DNA of 64,000 bases from Isoetes taiwanensis (lineage: Eukaryota > Streptophyta > Lycopodiopsida > Isoetales > Isoetaceae), in contig JAJEKV010000064.1 of assembly GCA_021234155.1 (NCBI GenBank), positions 806,001 through 870,000 on the forward strand. The letters are read 5' to 3'. Under the pieces are notes generated by a model. The model had not been told where the DNA came from, searched no databases, and was given only the letters and a program-made list of their open reading frames with translations. The translations under genes were made by a program, and so were the position numbers. Position 1 is the first letter of the stretch. Every line of letters begins with the position of its first letter. This document shows positions 44,379 to 56,370 of the stretch, in pieces.

Positions 44379-44384
<6 letters not shown>

Positions 44385-44447
<63 letters not shown>
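44385..44447. repeat. (CT)n tract between LINE-C units 1 and 2
   Basis: A pure CT tract of about 63 bases joins the 3' end of unit 1 to the truncated start of unit 2. Confidence 0.95.
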
Positions 44448-44448
<1 letters not shown>

Positions 44449-45768
44449 ATTGTTTAGATGCATGGTTCTATTGCTCTTATATGTCTTTGATGATGTTGTT
44501 CTTCTTTCCCCGCTTCGGTGGAAGGCATGCGTAAGCATTTAGATGCTACCGGCACATTTCGTGAAACGTAAAAAGTATGAGGGTAAATATGTCAAAGACT
44601 AAGATGATGGTATTTGGGACAAATAAAGTAGATCATCTTAAATTCCTCTATCATGGAGAACCCGTGGAAATTGTCACCTCATATAAGTATCCGGGGATAC
44701 ATGTGGACAAGGGGCATAGCCGAACTCTGGCTGTTGAGCATAGAGTAAATGGAGGCCCGAAAGCACTATATAGCATGCAAAAAAAAAGTGGAAAAGTAAA
44801 ATATGGGACTTTAACCTGGGCGTACATTATATCGAAAATTTGGTCCAAACAGTTTTGCTCTATGGGTGTGAAGTATGGGGGGGGATTATCCAGAATCTGG
44901 GAAAAAGGTTGAGAAAGTGCGTAAGAAGTTCTTGAGAACAGAATTGGGTACTAAAGCTCAAACTCCATATGATATGTTTGCTTGTAGAGTGTGGCATGAT
45001 GCCACTAGAGGTCAAGCCCTATGCGTAACAGCTTACATATCTCTCTAAGTTGCTATTTGATATGCCGGAAGATAGCTTACCAAGGCTAGCATTAGAAGAA
45101 ACAAGAGACAAGGGATGGTACTTTCGGATATTAGGGAATGGATGAGGAAGTGGGGGATGGACATTCATGGTATAATTGAGAATAAGGGCAATCTAAGAGA
45201 GTGGGTGCATGAGCACCTCATTAGAAGAAGCCGGAGAGTCCCGAGACAAAAAAACATTTCTATAGACGGTATATAAATCCCACTCTCCAAGAGGCCAAAT
45301 ACCTCAAGGAAGGTGTGTCTTTTGGCTCAACAGATGATAAGCGGGGATGCGGCTTAGCTCCCATAGGCTTGGGGTTGAAGTAGGACGTTGGAGTAATATT
45401 CCCCATGAATTGAGATTTTGCAAAGTATGCAATATGGGAGAAGTAGAAGATGAATTACATGTCATCGTAAGGTGCCCGGCCATACTCGGGGATTCGAGAT
45501 AAGTACAATATCCATTCAAACTCTTTGTTTGGAATTCTTTGATATGCCCGGACATCACATTGGGAAATACTTGAAGGAAATATTGATCGAGAGAGAACAG
45601 CTAATGAGTATTAAAGATTGTAATGTTATACATGATGAGAGATGGGAAGAGTCTAATGCATTCTTGTCAGAAGATGCATTAGAGGATATCTTTTATAACG
45701 TCGAATATGTACATTGATCGTCTCATAGACCTGGTGGTCTACAGACGTAATAAATACAACATTTCATT

Positions 45769-45771
<3 letters not shown>
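44448..45771 (+). mobile_element. LINE family C, unit 2 (5'-truncated, dead)
   Basis: A 1.3-kb copy starts in the RT just before the region equivalent to YADD (FDDVVLLS). It continues through MRVNMSKTKMMVFG, TSYKYPGIHVDKG and PKALYSMQ to a C-terminal FCKVCNMGEVEDELHVIVRC-like cluster near 45.42-45.47 kb. The 3' hairpin is at 45727-45740, then CAGACGTAATAAA and a CT tract. Many frameshifts are present. It is 5'-truncated yet still begins exactly at a CT tract. Confidence 0.85.
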
Positions 45772-45829
<58 letters not shown>

Positions 45830-45849
45830 CTTCCTCCCTCTCTCTCTCA
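45772..45849. repeat. (CT)n tract between LINE-C units 2 and 3
   Basis: CT repeats of about 78 bases include a short CCCTCC-rich interruption, then the 5' end of unit 3 (TTGAACCCTAGGCGCT). Confidence 0.95.
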
Positions 45850-46303
45850 GTTGAACCCTAGGCGCTAGTTGGGTGCGCTCCAAAAAGAAAAAAAACTCTG
45901 TTTGCTGCAATCGATGCCAACTGCTCTGTTCTCGGTTTGTAGGGCCTGTAATAAGCCGTGTGTCTGAATCAGTGCTCATCCCTTGCCAGTTCTGGCTGTT
46001 GGTCACTTTTGCATCAGACTTTCTTGGATATCTTAGAGGCAAAATCTTCTATTGAGTCAAATCGGCTCAACCTGGGTCTTGAAGTCTTCTATTGAGTCGA
46101 ATCGGCTCAGCCTGGGGCAGGCATATTCGCTGGAGTTCTGAGGCATTCGTTGCAGGGACAGATTCGTTGCGGACTCGAGGCCCACAAAACAGTAACGCCG
46201 CCATAGGAAATAGGTTCTGAGGCAGACCAAGCTCTCGGTACCTGTTTTTAGAACCTGATTTGAAGGCCCACAGACCTGCTGTTACAGTAACGAGGCCACT
46301 GCC

Positions 46304-47060
46304 ATGACTGCTCCAAAGAAAATTTCCAAAAAACCCTCATTGAAGCCTAAATCCAGCTCTGAATCTGATGGAGAATCGGAACAACAGGGACCTAGCAATG
46401 GGGCTGACATATCTTTGGCTACAATTTGGGCTGAATTGATAAGTTTCAGACAGGAAGCTGCGGCAAGAGAGAACAATCTTTTGGAGGAAATACGATTTTT
46501 GAGGAAGGAGAATGAAACGCTCAGGGCAGATTTTCAGCAAATGCATAAAGACATGGATGTGGTTAAGCAGGAAATTAAGGAGCTACAAGATTGTGGAGAT
46601 ATACCAGACGAAAAGAAAGACAGCCTTTGATATACCAGACGAAATCAATGAACTCAGGACAGCCTTTGAGCAATATGTAGAAACCCAAGAAAGAAAACAT
46701 AGAGCCCTCAATCTGCGCATTGTGGGACTTCCAGAACAAACCTCCGAAGATACTAAGAATGTGGTGGGAAAATTCTTTCAAGAAGAAATGCAGATAGCAG
46801 CACCGGATTTTACTGAGGCTTATAGGATTGGAAAGAAAGACAAGGGAACTAGACATATATTAGTGAAATTTCCAGACCGTGAAGCTCGTCTTCAAGTCAT
46901 TAAACAGAGGCATACATTGAATGGGAAGTTTACCTGGGTGAATGACGACCTTACCCAAGAATAAATGAAAGAGAAGAAGCACGAAATTGAGAAGTTTAAG
47001 GAAGCTAAAAAGCAAAACCAGTTGGTCAAATGGGTGAAAGGCAAAGCCGTGATATCTCTA
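46304..47060 (+). pseudogene. LINE-C unit 3 ORF1
   Basis: It starts MTAPKKISKKPSLKPK. A coiled coil (LISFRQEAAARENNLLEEIR, FLRKENETLRADFQQMHKDM) is followed by the RRM-like domain with HRALNLRIVGLPEQTSEDTK, DFTEAYRIGKKDKGTRHILV and LNGKFTWVNDDLTQE. A partial tandem duplication of about 32 bases at 46600-46665 (ATACCAGACGAAA repeated) shifts the frame. A TAA at 46962 stands where unit 4 has CAA (a C-to-T change). The frame then continues KEKKHEIEKFKEAKKQ to the terminal UAG. Confidence 0.8.
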
Positions 47061-47063
47061 TAG
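47061..47063 (+). promoter_or_regulatory. UAG separating ORF1 and ORF2 (unit 3), candidate recoding site
   Basis: The context is TCT CTA TAG GGA CTT GAG GGA GG. ORF1 (GKAVISL) and ORF2 (GLEGGLRVVLWNINRL) are in the same frame on either side. The UAG-G start and following purine-rich bases recall known retroviral readthrough contexts, though this comparison is from memory. Confidence 0.5.
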
Positions 47064-50000
47064 GGACTTGAGGGAGGTCTCAGAGTGGTACTATGGAATA
47101 TAAACAGGCTGACTCTGGATAAAATATATAGTATGAAGGATATTCTCAATGCCACAGATGTGATATGCTTTGTTGAAACGAAGGAACATGATCTTTATTC
47201 ACTTCCAGAAATTGAAGGTTTCAATCTGATATATTCTGTTAGTAGTAAGAGATTTAGAAACAGGGATATGGGAAATGGCGGCGTAGCTTGTTATGTCAGA
47301 CCATTTGTTGAAAATATTATACAAGGTGTCAGAAAAGATAAAAATAATCAATATTGTTGTTCAAAAGGATCACATTCATTGTATTTTTTGGCTATATGTT
47401 ATTTTGCTCCCAGGCATGGGAAGGTATATACAGATACTGATGCTTGTAGCGATGATATGTTCTATTGTTTGGAACAGGATATTATGGAGTATCGGAATAA
47501 AGGCAAAGTTATTCTAGCTGGAGATTTTAATGGCAGAACAGGACACAATCAAACAGCCATGTACACAGGTGCTAAAGACCCACTCTGGTTAGAGGCCATG
47601 TCTGAAGATGAACTTAAGCTGCAGGGCTGGAATAGGGATTCGATGGACAATATTGTGACCAAATCAGGTAGGCAGTTATCAAGTCTATGTGGTAACACAA
47701 ATCTTTTAATTTGTAATTGTTTAGCAAGATTTCCAGAGTCCAAAAAGAATACTTGTAGAGGCAGAAGCACAGTAAACTACTTGATCATGACAGATGACAC
47801 ACTAGAACAATTATTAGCATTTGATGTTAGTGATGGAAACTTGGAATCTGATCATGCATTCTTGAGATTTGTTTTATCTGCTAGCCAGCCTGTAACACAA
47901 ACTACATATGAATCCCCGCTTACAGGATAAATTCCAGGCCAATCTTGAAATGAAATTCAGCCACACCAGATGGGCGGCTTACACGTCCTTAGCATGTCAA
48001 CAGTTAAGATTGCTGCTAGTGAACACTGCGCAAGAAACTTTCGTTTCTAGTAGGGCCAAAAAGGGACTGCCTTATAGATCCTGGTTTGATCAAGACTGCA
48101 GATTGGCAAAGTTTAAATGGAAGCATTATGAACAGAAGGATAAAGGCTTATATAAGCAACAGTATAAAAGCATAGTAAGAAATAAGAAACGTCGATTTAT
48201 AAAATGCCGGCAGGAAGCTATGTGTCATAAATATATTGCTGAACCCAAGTTATTCTGGAATGAATTGAAGAATAAAAAAACAAGTGAGATCCCCATCTCA
48301 GGTGAAACATTGTGGGAACATGTATGTCGGTTGTATCACCAGGATAATGTTCCGGCAGAAACTAGTATAAGGTCGGATCTCCAGATAAATGAAGCAGACG
48401 TGGCCGAAGGGATAGCGGGCTTAGCTAATAATAAGGCAAATATGGCTTGTGCGCAAAACACTTAAAAATGGGCGGGAAACTCTATCCATCAACACTTAAA
48501 AATGGGCGGGAAACTCTATCCATCAAATCATTGCTAAGCTCCTCTCTGCAACCATGAGAGAAGGTCTTCCATTAGAATGGCAGTTAAACAGAATTGTGCC
48601 AATTCATAAAGGTGGATCAAACCAGGATGTGAGTAATTATAGGACCATTATGGTCAGCAGTCTATTTTCAAAGCCATTGGCAACCATTTTAGAGAAGAAA
48701 ATCAGCAAATGGGCAGAAGAAAATGATAAGCGAGCAGAGAGTCAGGCTGGTTTTAGAGCAGGGAGGTCCACTCTGGATCACCTTCTTGTGTTAAAAACAA
48801 TATTTGATGCTGTTAAAGGAACCAAGAAACCCGTATATGTGCTCTTTGTGGATTTTAAGAAAGCTTTTGACAGAGTCCCGCGAATGAAACTATGGGAAAG
48901 AATGATAGAATTACAGGTCCCACCAGAATTGCGGGATGCAACCTGTGTTTTGTATGAAAAAGTGTTGGTACAGCTGTCTACACCCGGTTCTTTTAGCCAC
49001 ATCGAAAGTAACACGGGGGTGAAGCAGGGATGCCCATTCTCGCCAATGCTTTTTGGTGTGTTTATTGATAGCTTGGAAGATTGGTTGCATGAAAACTGCC
49101 CTGGAGGTATGGAAATACATGGATATGTGATCCAATTATTGATGTATGCTGACGATGTTGTTATTTTTGCATGCTCGAAAGAGCATATGCAAAAACATTT
49201 GGATGGATTGTCACGCTTTTGTGATGTTACAGACATGCAAGTGAACTTAGAAAAGACGAAGATGATGACAGTAGGAGCACTTAAGCATGGGCATTTCACA
49301 TATAAAGGAAATACGATTGATACATGTGAGTCATATAAATATCTAGGGTTGGAGTTTAGTAGAAACCACAGATGGAATCAGTGTATTGCACAACGAGTTA
49401 ATGGTGAGCAAAAAGCATTGTATGCGTTACAGAGTATGTGCAGGCAAGCGCATGTATGGTCATGGCATCTTAAGGTTAGGCTTTTTGAATCCTTAGTACA
49501 GACTGTGATATTATATGGATGTGAGATATGGGGGCCAAGTCTTCCTCAAAGGCTATGGGATGACATTGAGCAAGTGTTACGTAAATTTTTGAGACATGAA
49601 TTAGGAGTCAAATCACAAACACCATATTCGATGATGTTGACGGAAAGCGGGTTTATGCCACTTGAAGGAGAAGCCATTCTGAGATGTATCCATTACCTAC
49701 AAAAGGTAAGACTAAAAAATGACACCTCTCTAACACACAGCATTCAGGTTTAGTACAGAAAAGGGATGGTTTGATGATGTGAAGCGGTGGTTCCATAGAT
49801 GGGATATCCATTGGGAAGAGGCACTTTCTATAGGTGATCACTTGAAGCAATGGGTATTAGCTAATATACATAAGAAATTGTGGTCCCAACCTAAAACCAA
49901 AATGCTACTATACAAGCAGATTATGAATCCCAATTTGGAGATGGCAAAGCACTTGCGGCAAGAAGAATTATCCATTCAGAAAAGACATGTTATTAGCAGG

Positions 50001-50363
50001 ATTCGACTGTGCTCACATCATTTAGGGGTGGAAGTAGGGCGTTGGGGACATATTATTCCTAGGTATGAAAGATATTGTAAAATATGTGGGGAAGAGCAGG
50101 TGGAAGATGAAGAACATGCCTTACTTAGGTGTATTGCATATACATCTATACGAGACAAATACCAGATAGATACTGAGGATTTACAGTCCTTTTTCATGAT
50201 GGATGGAAATATAATAGGGGCTTACTTGATTGAACTTCAACAATATAGGGATAGTTGCCTAAAAAGTTGTACTGATTTACTAGGAGATAATGACATTATG
50301 AGTGAGAGTGATGAGCTAGATGAGGACTCAGAAACTCATCTATTATTCTATGATGATATTTAA
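47064..50363 (+). pseudogene. LINE-C unit 3 ORF2 (endonuclease-reverse transcriptase)
   Basis: It starts in frame after the UAG: VVLWNINRL. The endonuclease has VICFVETKEHDLYSLPEIEG, VILAGDFNGRTG and ESDHAFLRFV. A frame change near 47.92 kb leads to GLPYRSWFDQDCRLAKF (linker). A 35-bp tandem duplication (about 48459-48527, ACTTAAAAATGGGCGGGAAA repeated) disrupts the next part. The RT from 48554 is otherwise long and open: ESQAGFRAGRSTLDHLLVL, VLFVDFKKAFDRVPRMKLW, GVKQGCPFSPMLFGVFIDSL, LLMYADDVVIFA and YKYLGLEFSRNHRW. A frame change near 49.75 kb precedes the C-terminus with CKICGEEQVEDEEHALLRC. Confidence 0.87.
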
Positions 50364-50378
50364 ATATGTTGTCTAATA

Positions 50379-50391
50379 GGTCTTTGAGGCC
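50379..50391 (+). promoter_or_regulatory. 3' UTR hairpin, unit 3
   Basis: GGTCT, loop TTG, AGGCC: the 5-bp stem is kept by one G-U pair, so pairing survives base change. It is followed by TCCCATAGACGTAATAAA. Confidence 0.55.
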
Positions 50392-50415
50392 TCCCATAGA
50401 CGTAATAAACTTCAG

Positions 50416-50440
50416 TTCTCTCCCTCTCTCTCTCTCTCTC
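50416..50440. repeat. Short (CT)n tract between LINE-C units 3 and 4
   Basis: The tract is about 25 bases. Unit 4 begins directly with GTGTGATGGCGCAGG, only five bases before its ORF1 ATG, so its 5' UTR is lost. Confidence 0.9.
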
Positions 50441-50445
50441 GTGTG

Positions 50446-51330
50446 ATGGCGCAGGGACAGAAAACTAGGGCTAAAAAAAGTGATGGGTCTGTGACCGAAG
50501 TAGGGGGGGCCAAGACTGGGCCGGAACTAAGTGGGCCGGAATCTGCAGTAGGTGTCTCGATCCCTGCAGGGACAACAAAAAACAAATAGGAAAAACAAAA
50601 GAAAATACCCCTGCAATCGATGACATCCAAATCTGATTCTGATGGAGAGTCCAGCGCTGGGTCTGATAGCATTTCGTTGACAACCATTTGGAAGGAGCTT
50701 AACTTGTTTCGCCAAGAGACAGCTGCAAGGGAAGGCAAATGGCTGGAAGCACAGGAAGAACTGATTGCAGAAATCAGAAGGCTCAGGGAAGAGAATAAAA
50801 TGCTGAGGGAAAATGTGACAGTGATGCGAACAGAGATGGATGATGTAAAGGCAGAAATGGAAGAAATGAAAATTCAGCTACAAACTAACCTGGCCACTGA
50901 ATCTGCTGAAGAAATTGATGCACTGAAGGCACAATTCCATGAATATGTAGAAGAACAGGACAAAAGGCAAAGATCTCTGAATCTCCGGATTGTTGGTTTA
51001 ACAGAGACTAACAATGAAAATACAAAAATGGCAGTTGAGAGATTCTTTGCTGATAATTTGAAGGTGAATGACGCCGGAATAGTAGAAGCTTATAGAGTTG
51101 GCAAAAAGGATGTGGGCACAAGAAACATAGTAGTACGGTTCACTAGCAGAGATGCACGATTAGCTATTCTAAAAAGCAGAAGCCAGCTAAAAGGGCAATT
51201 CATCTGGATCAATGAGGATTTAACTAAAGATCAAATGCAGGCTAAAAAACAGGAATTGGAGAAGGTTAAGGAGGCTAGAGCCAATAATCAGAAGGTGTCC
51301 TGGAGAAAGGGAAAAGGAATCATAGAAGCA
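50446..51330 (+). pseudogene. LINE-C unit 4 ORF1 (one internal stop)
   Basis: One frame of 295 codons from ATG 50446 is broken only by a TAG at 50587. From a second ATG at 50620 it is open for 237 codons. The coiled coil covers about residues 75-165 of the full frame (NLFRQETAAREGKWLEAQEE, RRLREENKMLRENVTVMRTE). The RRM-like domain follows with RSLNLRIVGLTETNNENTKM, AGIVEAYRVGKKDVGTRNIV, LKGQFIWINEDLTKDQMQ and a basic end. An internal start at 50620 would still give the core RNA-binding protein. Confidence 0.85.
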
Positions 51331-51333
51331 TAG
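51331..51333 (+). promoter_or_regulatory. UAG separating ORF1 and ORF2 (unit 4), candidate recoding site
   Basis: The context is GAA GCA TAG GAA GCT GCG GAG GCC. ORF1 (GKGIIEA) and ORF2 (EAAEAFRIAIWNVNRL) are in one frame, the third such case in this window. Confidence 0.5.
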
Positions 51334-54300
51334 GAAGCTGCGGAGGCCTTCAGAATAGCAATCTGGAATGTAAATAGACTTACGGTGGAAAAGGTGATTT
51401 ATATGGAAGACATACTGAGTAGAGTAGATATGATCTGTTTTATTGAAACTAAGGAGCATGACTTGTATGGTTTGCCGGAGATTGAGAGTTTTGAAAATGT
51501 TTATTCTATCAAAAATACCAGGTTCAAACATGGTGATTGTGGTAATGGCGGACTGGCCTGCTATGTGAGAAGAGAATATAGACATCTGATTAAGGGTTTA
51601 AAGCAAGACATCAATAATCAGTTTTTATGGATCACAATACAGAGAGATACACGCATGATATACATGGCGATATGCTATTTTGCTCCAGCCCATAAGCAGG
51701 CCTATGCCCATGCTGCTGATGCATCCAGTGATGATCCTTTCTTTTATCTAGAACAGGGCATCATGAAATACCAGGAAAAGGGGAAGTAATTGTGACTGGA
51801 GACTTTAATAGTCGCACAGCCAATCCACGGTATATGTGGGAGATGACGATCCATTATGGTTAGAATCTGGAGATGATATCTTGCTTGAAAAGAATGGATT
51901 GAAACGAAAATCAAGTGACAATGCAATAACCAGAACAGGGAGACATCTACTAAATTTATGCAGCAGTACAGGTATGTTCTTAATCAATGGTATTGCTCGC
52001 TTCCCAAAATCAGGAGGATATACATGCCGTGGCAGGAGTGTAGTAGATTATTTAATTTGTGGTGAATCCACAATCAATCAGATTTGTGATTTTGAGGTTA
52101 TGGATGATAGAATGGAATCAGATCATGTGCCGCTGCTCTTTGTAGTCCCGTCTATGATGACAAAAGCAAAAGAATCTGTTGGAGCACCAAAGCCTAAGAT
52201 GAGGTTTGATCACGCAAAAGCTGATTTGTATAAGTTACATGTGGAAGGTAGATTAGAAAGTTTGGTGTGGCCAGATGATGTGAATGAATTGAATGCTATG
52301 ATCATTGATGTTCTGTTAGACTCAGCCACGGAATGCTTTGTGCCACATAGAGTTCTGAAGGGACTTAAATGTAATTCCTGGTATGATACAGATTGCAAAG
52401 AGCTGAAGAAGAGGATGCAACAAGCTGCTGGGACACAGAAACAATGCCTTAAGAAGGAACTCAGACGCATGACAAGACGTAAGAAGAGGGTCTATCTTAA
52501 ACAAAAACAAGAGGAGCTTGTACTCATGTACCTACAGGAACCAAAGAAATTTTGGAACAAAATGAAGCAAGCTAAATCCGCAGATATTCCACTTACTGCT
52601 CAGGAACTGTGGCAACATGTAAGTGCTCTCTATAACATGCCTGGAGTGGATGTAGACAGAAAGGGAATGACCGAATTTACATTTTTTGAAGAGGATGTCA
52701 TTGATGGGATAAGTAAATTAGCCAATGGTAAAGCAAGAGATGCTCATGGGCTGGGGGCTGAGCTTCTAAAATGGGCTGGTTGCAGAAAACTCTTTGATGG
52801 AGTGACTAAAATGCTAAATAAGGCTTTGGAAAATGGGTTTCCTGATGCATGGCAGACAAACAGGGTGGTACCAATTTGGAAAGGAGGAGAACCATCAAAT
52901 CCACATAACTATCGCACGTTGATGGTAAGTAGTCTCTTTTCCAAATTGTTTGCTTCTATTATTGAGAAAAAACTTAGTACATGGGCAGAGTCTGAGAATA
53001 TACGAGCTGAAAGTCAAGCAGGTTTTAGAACTGGCAGATCCACCTTGGACCATTTGGTCACATTAAAGACAGTTATGGATTCTGTTAAAGGTAAGAAGAA
53101 GCTGGTTTACATTCTTTTCGTGGATTTTAAAAAAGCATTTGATAAAGTGCCCAGGAATAAGCTGTGGGAAAGGATGGAACACCTACAAGTACCTATAGCA
53201 TTAGGGTAAAAGCATGTTAGGGTGTACCACTTTTGGAACCTGCAAAAGTACATACACTAGGTACTTCAGAACTGGGTACTTTCTCATTTTTATTCTCATT
53301 AAAACTAGTACAAAGGTCCAAAATAAAAGTCAAGGATGCATTAATATTCAAAGTTAAGATAAAGATAATGCTACTGGAGACCAAAATATATATAAAAGTT
53401 CTAAAATGTAACTTTTATTGAGACATTACACGGGTACCCAGTACCCAGTCCTGGGTACCTTTTTAGGTACTTTTTTGGTCACTAAATAATACTTTTTAAG
53501 GGACACCCTAACATGCTTTTACCCATTAAGAGAAGCAGTACGGACTCTATATGAAAAGGTATTAGTGCAATTATCATTTCCGTTTGCTCTTGATGCTCCT
53601 ACCAAAATCCCAAGCAACATTGGTGTCAAACAGGGCTGCCCTTTGTCACCAACCTTATTTGGATTGTTTATTGATAGCTTAGATGAATGGCTCGCAGAAA
53701 ATGGGGGTGGAGGCACTGACTTATATGGTCATGTGATACGGCTGTTGTTGTATGCTGATGATGTCGTAATCTTTGCCCGGTCGAAGGACCATATGCAGAG
53801 ACATCTTGATGCGTTATCTTTGTTTTGCACTCACACAGGCATGCAGGTGAACTTGGATAAAACAAAAGTGATGGCTGTTGGGATACTCAAGCAAGAACAT
53901 CACTTCAGATTTAATGGGAATGATGTACAGGTATGTGACTCGTACAAATATTTGGGCTTGACTATTCATAGAAATCATAGATGGAACATGTGCATAGCGC
54001 AAAGGGTGGAAGGAGGGCTAAAGGCTTTATATGCTCTACAAAGCTTGAGCAGAAAAATACACTTATGGTCATGGCAATTAAAAATTAAACTCTTTTTTGC
54101 ATTGGTACAAACAGTGGTTCTATATGGAAGCGAAGTCTGGGGGCCTAGCTTACCTAAGAATCTTTGGGAAGATATTGAGCAGGTATTGAAGAAGTTTTTG
54201 AGACAGGAGCTTGGTGTAAAAATGCAGACTCCCATGCTGCTTGCTGAATGTGGACTAATGCCAATGGAAGGAGAAGCTCTTGTTAGATGCATTAGATATG

Positions 54301-54962
54301 TGAAGAAATTGAGGCAACGCAATGAAACTTGGCTCTCCTATCGAGCTATGCAAGCGAGTTCAGGGGCTGGTTGGTACTTTGACATTAAACAATGGATGAG
54401 TAAATGGAACATTTCTTTGGAGGAGGCATTGCTTTATGATGGGGATATCAGGAGATGGATTAAACAGAAAGTTATGGATAAACTTTGGCTGAACCCACAA
54501 CCAAAGATGAGTATGTATAGGTTTAACATGAATCCTTGTCTAACGCAAGCTGTGCACTTACAAGCTAATATCTCAGTGGGTAAGAGGCACGCAATCAGTA
54601 GGATGAGACTCAGCTCCCATAGACTGGAGGTCGAGGTAGGCCGTTGGGGAAAGATCGCCAGAGACAACCGGACATGTAAGGTTTGTGGTAGTGGAGATGT
54701 CAAAGATGAGCATCATGTGATGATAAGCTGCCCGGCTTATGTGATGATCAGAGATAGATATGATATTATGGCTAATAATTTGATTGAGTTGTTCTCACTA
54801 GATGCTAATTTAGTGGGGTCTTTCATTATTGAAGTTCTACAACATAGAGAATCTCATGTCAAACAATTACAAAATTTGTTATGTGATAGTGAGAGTGATG
54901 ATGATTGGGGGGAGGAGCCTGAGGAAGTCTTTGATGTGGACTTCCCAGAAGACTTGATGTAA
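51334..54962 (+). pseudogene. LINE-C unit 4 ORF2 (endonuclease-reverse transcriptase)
   Basis: The APE-like endonuclease (IWNVNRL, MICFIETKEHDLYGLPEIES, NGGLACYVR, VTGDFNSR, ESDHVPLLFVV) has an indel near 51.79 kb. From 51836 the frame is open through the linker (CNSWYDTDCKELKKRM) and the RT fingers (VVPIWKGGEPSNPHNYRTLM, ESQAGFRTGRSTLDHLVTL, ILFVDFKKAFDKVPRNKLW). At 53203 a MITE interrupts it; the RT resumes at about 53525 with EAVRTLYEKVLVQLS, NIGVKQGCPLSPTLFGLFID, LLLYADDVVIFARS, YKYLGLTIHRNHRW and LYGSEVWGPSLP. The C-terminus has CKVCGSGDVKDEHHVMISC. The catalytic aspartates are all present. Confidence 0.9.
53200..53528. mobile_element. 321-bp MITE with perfect TIRs inside LINE-C unit 4
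   Basis: The insert at 53204-53524 starts GGGTAAAAGCATGTTAGGG and ends with its perfect inverse (CCCTAACATGCTTTTACCC), at least 22 bp of inverted repeat. It is flanked by ATTA (53200-53203 and 53525-53528). Skipping it restores the RT text on both sides (VPIAL then REAVRTLYEK). GGG-type ends with a TTA-containing duplication suit a PIF/Harbinger (Tourist-like) MITE. It is non-coding, AT-rich and internally rich in GGTAC inverted pairs. Confidence 0.9.
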
Positions 54963-54983
54963 AACTGAAATTTATCGTCTTAT

Positions 54984-54998
54984 AGACCTGTGAGGTCT
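54984..54998 (+). promoter_or_regulatory. 3' UTR hairpin, unit 4
   Basis: AGACC, loop TGTGA, GGTCT: the 5-bp stem is perfect, and the downstream CCATAGACGTAATA is the same as in unit 3. Confidence 0.6.
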
Positions 54999-55026
54999 CC
55001 ATAGACGTAATACATTTCATTTCATT

Positions 55027-55199
<173 letters not shown>

Positions 55200-56370
55200 A
55201 AAATTGAATTAGTATAATTTTTTTCTAATGATTTCATAATGAAAACCAATTCTTAAAATCAATATTGATTTGTGGGCCAAAAAGTTTACAAACCATGTCT
55301 AGTTATACAATATAGTTCATCAATGCAATTTTATAATCTGACAAACAAATACTGTTTCGAAACATACTTAATTTATCAAGTTTTTCGAAAAGGTATTTGA
55401 TCACATCTATTATCTTTGGTTTATTGACATTGTAATTTTGCACAATTAGTATGATATTTTATAGTGATTAATCATCTTTGTAATTTTAAGCGTGTAGTTA
55501 TTATGATATTTTATAGTGATTAGTCATCAATAAAACTATGCCTGATTTAGAAACTAGTATGTCTTTTTTTCTGTGATAAATATGTCCAATTTTGAATGTG
55601 AAAAACTAGTGTTGCATTTTAGTTATATTGGAGTGGTTAATATTTCTGGTTAATATTTCTAGTATATTATCTGGTTACTGTAAATGCATTATTAGCATGA
55701 TGTATAGCGATCAATCATGCTGCAACATGTTAATCTACTTGGTTTGAACATCGTAACATGATTTTTTTTTCCATGATATCAGTTTATGCCTACTTTGGCA
55801 CCATGGTTTTTCATGTCTACTATAATTGGTTCATTCATGGTTTTTCAATTTGATTTATCTCTATCATATTGATATTGTGATCGTCTTAATAATGGTTCAA
55901 TGTTGCAGTAGTCTTATACTATTAACCTAAATGTCATTGTATGTGGCATATACTACATCCACAAAAACAATGGGGTCCAAGGATTTGAACCTTGGAAAAC
56001 CATACACCAGCTGTCTATGTTAGAAAATAAGAAAACATGAGTGCCCAAGAATTGGAAACGCTTCTGAAAATTTCTTCAGCTTTGGATTAATAATGAACAT
56101 CTGGTGGATGAGACATCTGCGGCAAAGCATATGCAACTGACATCATTTAGGCATTACATCACAAAGCTAGGCCAAGTACAAGCACAAAAAACCAAAACAT
56201 ACAAAAATAATATAAAAAAAAGTGGCTCTCTTACCTCAGATGCCACCAAATCTGCTGCAAACGTTTCACCAATATGTAAATAATCAAACAATGGGGCATC
56301 CATAGAATATGAAATGTTATATGCATGTGAGATGATCTGGGCCTATGCTTTTGCTACCATAAGATGTCCT
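55200..56370. other. AT-rich stretch without a recognisable gene
   Basis: It includes two similar phrases around ATGATATTTTATAGTGATTA (near 55450 and 55502). No gene is seen. Confidence 0.45.

Larger units (their letters stand above)
39748..44384 (+). mobile_element. LINE family C, unit 1 (near full length)
   Basis: It has a 5' UTR of about 120 bases, ORF1, an in-frame UAG, ORF2 and a short 3' UTR with the hairpin AGACC-TGAT-GGTCT (44346-44359). It ends in TTTCATT and then a CT tract. Both ends abut CT microsatellites. It is full length in layout but disabled by several frameshifts and stops. Confidence 0.9.
45850..50415 (+). mobile_element. LINE family C, unit 3 (near full length)
   Basis: A 5' UTR of about 450 bases contains a direct repeat (TCTTCTATTGAGTC-AATCGGCTCA at about 46047 and 46086). 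ORF1, in-frame UAG, ORF2 and the 3' hairpin (50379-50391) follow, then CATAGACGTAATAAAC and a CT tract. It is disabled by small tandem duplications and frame changes. Confidence 0.9.
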
